A stretch of 64,000 nt of DNA, taken from the NCBI GenBank assembly GCA_943787375.1, contig CALSME010000001.1, forward strand, positions 134,001 to 198,000, read 5' to 3'. Below are positions 59,693 through 64,000 of the stretch, piece by piece. Each line of letters starts with the position of its first letter. Position 1 is the first letter of the stretch. The stretch comes from an uncultured Polaribacter sp. (GTDB lineage: Bacteria > Bacteroidota > Bacteroidia > Flavobacteriales > Flavobacteriaceae). The position numbers were made by a program, and so were the translations under genes. The notes under the pieces are model-generated. The model did no database searches. It was not told the DNA's origin and saw only the letters and a list, made by a program, of their open reading frames with translations.

Positions 59693-59710
59693 GTGTATAT
59701 AAAAAATAGC
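59693..59710. repeat. Half copy of the attC-like repeat
   Basis: GTGTATATAAAAAATAGC is identical over 18 bases to the left arm of the repeat at 54997-55014. The right half of that repeat is not found here. It lies 17 bases after the stop of the small secreted protein gene, the same position relative to a gene as in cassette 1. Confidence 0.65.
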
Positions 59711-59729
59711 AGTTAAGAGCTAATCTTAA

Positions 59730-60047
59730 ACTTTAGTTCTTTTCCGTTTTTATATTAACAATCTGAAAGGAGCACCTATATTTGCAATTTATGGTGGAAC
59801 TGCAACTTATCATACACAAAGAGATGAAAAAACAGATAAAATTAATGGTGCAGGACATTAAGTGGCTATTGTTTCTAATGCAAATGGACAAACAGTTAGA
59901 ATGGTCTATTTTTATTTACAAGAAAACAATCGTGCATCCGGCACAATTCGTACTGGGGGTATTATAGGGTGTCAAGATGTGATATTATCATTTAAAATAG
60001 ATAATCAAACTAATAAAGTTTCAGAAATAGCATTGATTTGTTATTAA
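59730..60047 (+). pseudogene. Decayed gene with internal stop
   Basis: One frame encodes FAIYGGTATYHTQRDEKTDK then a GAGH motif, a TAA at 59859-59861, and continues VAIVSNANGQTVRMVYFYLQ to a proper end at 60045. Reading the stop as Gln (CAA to TAA) gives a smooth sequence. No start codon or signal is present at the 5' end, so the front is also missing, apparently lost next to the half repeat. Family unknown. The remaining part of the gap 60048-60155 holds no gene. Confidence 0.6.
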
Positions 60048-60155
60048 TGAGCCTAGACTAAACACGTTATTACAGATAACTTAAAAGAGTTTAAAAAATA
60101 GAAAAATAACGCTTTCAAAAAGCAAAAAATTCTATTCATTGTACATACGAATATT

Positions 60156-60545
60156 ATGAAAATGATAAAATATACCAGTATACTAATGACAGTTTTATTT
60201 TTCTCTTGTATATCTTGTAAAGCTCAGGCACTTCAAGAAAACGTGCAAAATGAAATAATCGGAACTTGGATAGCCGAAGATGACACAAATGTTAAATTGA
60301 TTTTTAACACAAACGGAGTATTGTCTGACTATTATGATAATGAACTTATGGTTACTTATGATTATTCAATCTCGCATCAATGTGGCTCTGAATTTGATAA
60401 TAATGCTTGGTTTTTAGAAACGTCTAATCAAAACGAGCTAGAAAATAGGTGTTATGAAATTTATGGAGTAAACGACTATAATGATAGAGTTTTATCAATA
60501 AGAGATATGACTACAGGTAAAATTTTTATATATAATAAAGGATAA
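60156..60545 (+). CDS. Small lipocalin-like secreted protein or lipoprotein
   Basis: 129 residues. Signal sequence KYTSILMTVLFFSCISCKAQ with cysteine(s) suitable for lipidation. IIGTWIAEDDTNVKLIFNTNG, then a Tyr/Asp-rich stretch and VLSIRDMTTGKIFIY fit the lipocalin-like fold common in Bacteroidota lipoproteins (W in GTW). Function unknown. A REP-like hairpin follows. Confidence 0.7.
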   Translation: MKMIKYTSILMTVLFFSCISCKAQALQENVQNEIIGTWIAEDDTNVKLIFNTNGVLSDYYDNELMVTYDYSISHQCGSEFDNNAWFLETSNQNELENRCYEIYGVNDYNDRVLSIRDMTTGKIFIYNKG

Positions 60546-60559
60546 ATACAAATCCGCTG

Positions 60560-60581
60560 CGCAAAGTCTCCCGACTTTGAG
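60560..60581. repeat. REP-like hairpin, third copy
   Basis: CGCAAAGTC-TCCC-GACTTTGAG, same family as the hairpins at 57438 and 57543, with the flank AATCCGCT upstream. Located between convergent genes, so it may help terminate transcription. It marks the right edge of the accessory island. Confidence 0.65.
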
Positions 60582-60620
60582 GGACCTAAAAAACGAACAA
60601 ACAATTAGTAGAACAGCTTT

Positions 60621-61136
60621 CTATTTCAACAGTTTCTTCACATCATTTTTAATAATGGCAATTGCAGTTTCAGTAGGCGATATTGTTTTTGAATAATCAA
60701 TTAAAACAGTTTCTCGCAATGCATTGGCAGTGTTCGCAATTTCTGCAACCTGCTTTAATTTCTTTAGAACGGCATTCTTTGCGCCCACAACAGCAGTCCA
60801 AGCATCTGTAGAAACATACATTTGTTGCACCAAATTGTGCTCAAATTCCTGTTCGATATTCGCCATTAAAAGCTGTAGGTATTCTTGAGTGTTTTCTGAA
60901 ATTGGAGAGATGCGCACCAATATTTTTACGGGATTAATTCTATCCGAGAACAAAAGCATGCGTTCATAAGCCTGAAGTTTGACCGCCAAAACATCTTTGT
61001 TTTTTTTAGCCATTACGGTAGCCCTTGTGTTGCCGTCTGTATTGCTTACAAAACGGTTGAACATATAATAGGCAATATAGCCCGTAACTGCTGCAGGTAA
61101 AAGATACCCAATACTTTCAATTATTTTATCTTCCAT
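60621..61136 (-). CDS. Conserved membrane-anchored hypothetical protein
   Basis: 171 residues with one N-terminal membrane helix (IGYLLPAAVTGYIAYYMF, residues 9-26) and a helical cytosolic part (LAVKLQAYERMLLFSDRINP, VQQMYVSTDAWTAVVGAKNAVL). Uncharacterised proteins of this type are common in Flavobacteria. Divergent from the helicase gene; not part of the cassette island by orientation. Confidence 0.7.
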   Translation of the reverse strand: MEDKIIESIGYLLPAAVTGYIAYYMFNRFVSNTDGNTRATVMAKKNKDVLAVKLQAYERMLLFSDRINPVKILVRISPISENTQEYLQLLMANIEQEFEHNLVQQMYVSTDAWTAVVGAKNAVLKKLKQVAEIANTANALRETVLIDYSKTISPTETAIAIIKNDVKKLLK

Positions 61137-61267
61137 TTCTATCGTCTTTCAGAAAACAAATGTACTTTTTTTAAGTGTAAAAATTGTGAATAAAAAAAGC
61201 AATTCGCATCCAATTAGACCCAAAGAATTCTTAAATTCACGCTTTAAATTCTTCAAAAATAAAACGA

Positions 61268-63589
61268 TTGGATACGTACTTAGATTCCTTAAACGAAGCA
61301 CAAAAACAAGCGGTCTTGCAAAAAGATGGCCCCATGATTATCATTGCAGGTGCGGGTTCCGGTAAAACACGAGTGTTGACTTACCGAATAGCTCATTTAA
61401 TGAAACAAGGAATTGATTCTTTCAATATTTTGTCGCTTACGTTTACAAACAAAGCGGCCAGAGAGATGAAAGAACGAATTGCATCGGTTGTAGGAACTAC
61501 CGAAGCAAAAAATTTATGGATGGGTACCTTTCACTCTGTTTTTGCAAGAATTTTACGTTCAGAGGCCGACAAATTGGGCTTTCCTTCCAATTTCACCATT
61601 TATGACTCACAAGATTCTGTGCGTTTGATTGGCTCCATTATCAAAGAAATGGGTTTGGACAAAGAGCGCTACAAATCCAAACAGATTTTAAATAGGATTT
61701 CCTCTTTTAAAAACAGTTTGGTTACGGTGCGGGCCTATTACAATAATGCCGATTTACAGGAAGCAGATTTGCATGCTAGCAGACCCAAAGTAGGGGAGAT
61801 CTATAAAGAGTATGTAGACCGATGCTTTAAGGCAGGTGCGATGGATTTTGACGATTTACTCTTAAGAACCAATGAATTGCTTGCCCGTTTTCCAGAATCT
61901 TTGGCAAAATATCAAAGTCGTTTTAAGTACATCATGGTCGATGAGTACCAGGATACCAATCACTCCCAATATTTAATTGTAAAAGCATTGGCCGATCGTT
62001 TTCAAAACATTTGTGTGGTTGGTGATGATTCGCAAAGTATTTATAGTTTTAGAGGAGCAAACATTCAAAATATCTTAAACTTTCAAAAAGATTATCCCGA
62101 AGTTAAAACCTTCAAATTAGAACAAAATTATAGATCGACCGGCAATATTGTCAATGCTGCCAACTCTGTGATTGAAAAAAACAAAACCAAATTGGACAAA
62201 GAAGTTTGGACCACCAATGATGCTGGTGAGCTCATTCAAGTAATGCGTACAATTTCCGACGGAGAAGAAGGGAGATTTGTGGCACAATCTATTTGGGATG
62301 CAAAGATGAATTTGCAATTGCAAAATGATCAATTTGCCATTTTGTATAGAACCAATTCCCAGTCCAGAGCGATGGAAGACGCCTTGCGTAAAAAAGGGAT
62401 TGACTATAAAATTTATGGAGGAATTTCATTTTATCAAAGAAAAGAAATCAAAGACATTCTGTCTTATTTGCGAATACTCATCAATCCAAATGATGAAGAA
62501 GCCTTAAAAAGAATCATCAATTACCCCGCACGTGGTATTGGTGCAACAACTATAGATCGATTGACAATTGCAGCAAACCATTATAAAAAATCCATTTTTG
62601 ATGTTTTAAAATACATCGATAAAATTGATTTAAAAATCAATGCTGGGACCAAGAATAAATTAAACAATTTCATGAACATGATGTTGCGTTTGCAAATAGA
62701 ATCGCAAACCAAAAATGCTTTTGAAATTGCCGAAACCGTGGTAAAAGAAACCCTGTTAATTAAAGATTTGGAAAAAGACGGTACTCCAGAGTCAGTGAGT
62801 AAAGTAGAGAATGTCCAAGAATTATTAAACGGAATCAAAGATTTTATTACGGACAAAATTGAGCAAGGAGAAGATGCTTCTTTGACTTCCTTTTTAGAAG
62901 ATGTTGCATTGGCAACAGATTTTGATTCTAAAAAAGAGGATGACAAGCCAAGCATTTCGTTAATGACCATTCACCAATCCAAAGGACTAGAATATTCACA
63001 TGTATATGTAGTTGGTTTGGAAGAAAATTTATTTCCATCGGCCATGAGCATGAATACGCGAAGTGAGTTGGAAGAAGAACGCAGGTTGTTTTATGTGGCA
63101 ATTACCCGAGCAGAAAAAGTAGCCTATTTAACCTATGCCCAAACACGGTATCGATGGGGGAAATTAGTGGATGCAGAGCCGAGTCGATTTTTAGAAGAAA
63201 TAGACGAACAATACTTACATTACATTACTCCAAAAACAATAGCACCGACCATCAACCGATTTGTAGATAAAAGTTTGTTTGATGATGCCCCAAAAGGAAT
63301 TCGTTTTCAAAAACCAATTCAGCGAAAAAAAATAGCGCGAGATTTGGCAAAAAAGAAAGAAATTATCGTTCCAAAAAACTTAAAGAAAGTATCACAAACA
63401 GCCTCCAAAGGAAACTTATTTGACAATGATATTATTGTTGGAAATATTATTGAACACGAACGTTTTGGACGTGGAGAGGTCATTTCATTAGAAGGAAAAG
63501 GACCCGATAAAAAAGCCATGATTCAGTTTGGTACCGCAGGTAAGAAAAACCTTTTATTGCGTTTTGTAAAGTTGAAAATTATCGGTTAA
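61268..63589 (+). CDS. UvrD/PcrA-family DNA helicase
   Basis: 773 residues, SF1A helicase. LNEAQKQAV (Q motif), GAGSGKTRVLTYRI (Walker A), MVDEYQDTNHSQY (Walker B), GDDSQSIYSFRGA (motif III), TIHQSKGLEY (motif V) and LFYVAITRAE (motif VI) are all present. It unwinds duplex DNA 3' to 5' in repair and replication restart. The start is TTG at 61268, the first start codon in frame, and the reading opens DTYLDSLNEAQKQA. The C-terminal tail (ILVGNIIEHERFGRGEV-like) is the usual PcrA/UvrD end. Confidence 0.95.
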   Translation: MDTYLDSLNEAQKQAVLQKDGPMIIIAGAGSGKTRVLTYRIAHLMKQGIDSFNILSLTFTNKAAREMKERIASVVGTTEAKNLWMGTFHSVFARILRSEADKLGFPSNFTIYDSQDSVRLIGSIIKEMGLDKERYKSKQILNRISSFKNSLVTVRAYYNNADLQEADLHASRPKVGEIYKEYVDRCFKAGAMDFDDLLLRTNELLARFPESLAKYQSRFKYIMVDEYQDTNHSQYLIVKALADRFQNICVVGDDSQSIYSFRGANIQNILNFQKDYPEVKTFKLEQNYRSTGNIVNAANSVIEKNKTKLDKEVWTTNDAGELIQVMRTISDGEEGRFVAQSIWDAKMNLQLQNDQFAILYRTNSQSRAMEDALRKKGIDYKIYGGISFYQRKEIKDILSYLRILINPNDEEALKRIINYPARGIGATTIDRLTIAANHYKKSIFDVLKYIDKIDLKINAGTKNKLNNFMNMMLRLQIESQTKNAFEIAETVVKETLLIKDLEKDGTPESVSKVENVQELLNGIKDFITDKIEQGEDASLTSFLEDVALATDFDSKKEDDKPSISLMTIHQSKGLEYSHVYVVGLEENLFPSAMSMNTRSELEEERRLFYVAITRAEKVAYLTYAQTRYRWGKLVDAEPSRFLEEIDEQYLHYITPKTIAPTINRFVDKSLFDDAPKGIRFQKPIQRKKIARDLAKKKEIIVPKNLKKVSQTASKGNLFDNDIIVGNIIEHERFGRGEVISLEGKGPDKKAMIQFGTAGKKNLLLRFVKLKIIG

Positions 63590-63804
63590 AAGAGTTTGTG
63601 GATTTCTTTTAAAATCATTTAAAAAACTAAAAATAAAATGTTATTTTGCAACATTAAATAAACACTGCACACAATTTTGTTAATCCGACATAATTGAGAC
63701 TTAAAGGTGCTTTTTATAAAAGGATTACAAAACATTTACGAGTACTTACATTATCAATTTCTTACTTATCGTATCATAAATAAGAGCTTCACAAAAATAA
63801 ATAA

Positions 63805-64000
63805 ATGACATTCGATTTAGAATACAACTCAGAAAGACCGTTAATGATTATTCCAGAATACGGCAGACACATCCAGAAGTTAGTAGACCATTGTGTTGCT
63901 TTAGAAACCAAAGAAGCACGAGATAAAATGGCGAAATCAATTGTTGATGTGATGGGGAATTTACAGCCACATTTACGAGATGTCCCAGATTTTAAACACA
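63805..64000 (+). CDS. DUF4290 protein (partial, runs off the window)
   Basis: ATG at 63805 followed by an open frame of 65 codons to the window end. TFDLEYNSERPLMIIPEYGR and HIQKLVDHCVALETKEAR match the start of DUF4290 proteins, a Bacteroidota-specific uncharacterised family. The 215-base gap upstream holds no supported feature. Confidence 0.85.
   Translation, partial: MTFDLEYNSERPLMIIPEYGRHIQKLVDHCVALETKEARDKMAKSIVDVMGNLQPHLRDVPDFKH

Noticed and set aside
59862..60047. Independent 61-residue gene starting at GTG 59862
   Set aside because: The same frame continues protein-like upstream of the TAA at 59859, so it is better read as the second half of a decayed gene.
57438..60581. CRISPR array
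   Set aside because: The hairpins are only three, irregularly spaced, diverged in loop and flanks, and no cas gene is present.
54058..60581. Insertion sequence or transposon explaining the repeats
   Set aside because: No transposase or recombinase ORF is visible in the island, and the repeats are not duplicated ends of one element but pair unit by unit.
1..64000. tRNA or rRNA genes
   Set aside because: No cloverleaf-like or rRNA-like stretch was noticed in the intergenic gaps; a covariance search would be needed for certainty.

Overview
The window looks like chromosome from a marine-type Flavobacteriaceae bacterium (Bacteroidota, in the neighbourhood of Polaribacter or Tenacibaculum; inferred from gene content, no search was run). 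The DNA is AT-rich. Start regions lack clear Shine-Dalgarno sites and several carry the Bacteroidota -7 element TAnnTTTG. TonB-dependent receptors, a FecR/ECF-sigma pair, DUF4290, an OmpH/Skp homologue and class II ketol-acid reductoisomerase are all typical of the group. No tRNA, rRNA, CRISPR, transposase or integrase gene was seen.

Region 1 (1-9.2 kb): the tail of a MoxR-type ATPase gene and a DUF58 gene, then a long minus-strand series: acyl-CoA reductase (LuxC-like), serC, serA, YggS-type PLP protein, a DnaQ/GIY-YIG fusion, a K+ channel with a C-terminal zinc ribbon, miaA and an OmpH-like chaperone. A ferredoxin gene is transcribed divergently. Region 2 (9.4-16.8 kb): a minus-strand surface-signalling cluster of ECF sigma factor, FecR anti-sigma factor, an STN-bearing TonB receptor and a second TonB receptor. 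Region 3 (16.9-20.9 kb): ychF, a lipoprotein, gcvT and a VF530-type small protein.

Region 4 (21-40.8 kb) is a threonine and branched-chain amino acid supercluster. thrA-thrB-thrC runs on the minus strand. leuA-leuC-leuD-leuB-ilvD-ilvB-ilvN-ilvC-ilvA-gapN runs on the plus strand. Two short leader peptides, both absent from a normal ORF scan, sit where attenuators would be expected: a Thr/Ile-rich one before thrA, and an Ile/Leu/Val-rich one between leuB and ilvD followed by a strong hairpin with a U-tract. leuB is split by a single-base frameshift. leuA lacks the C-terminal feedback domain. Threonine made by ThrABC is the substrate of IlvA, so the two operons are metabolically linked.

Region 5 (40.8-53.8 kb): topB (with a REP-like repeat inside its coding sequence), a GNAT acetyltransferase, lysA, parE-parC, and a vitamin B12 locus made of a BtuF-like lipoprotein, a cobalamin riboswitch and a BtuB-like receptor.

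Region 6 (54.0-60.6 kb) is an accessory island of co-oriented genes separated by palindromic repeats: a membrane/coiled-coil protein, a patatin phospholipase with a lipoprotein and a small helical protein, an M23-peptidase lipoprotein with an overlapping small secreted protein, a decayed gene and a small lipoprotein. The two best-preserved units follow integron cassette logic: the 10 bases that open each unit are the exact reverse complement of the 10 bases that open the repeat closing the same unit. I consider this cassette array without an integrase, in a phylum not known for integrons, the most promising candidate for an undescribed system. Region 7 (60.6-64 kb): a conserved membrane protein, a UvrD/PcrA-type helicase and the start of a DUF4290 gene running off the window.
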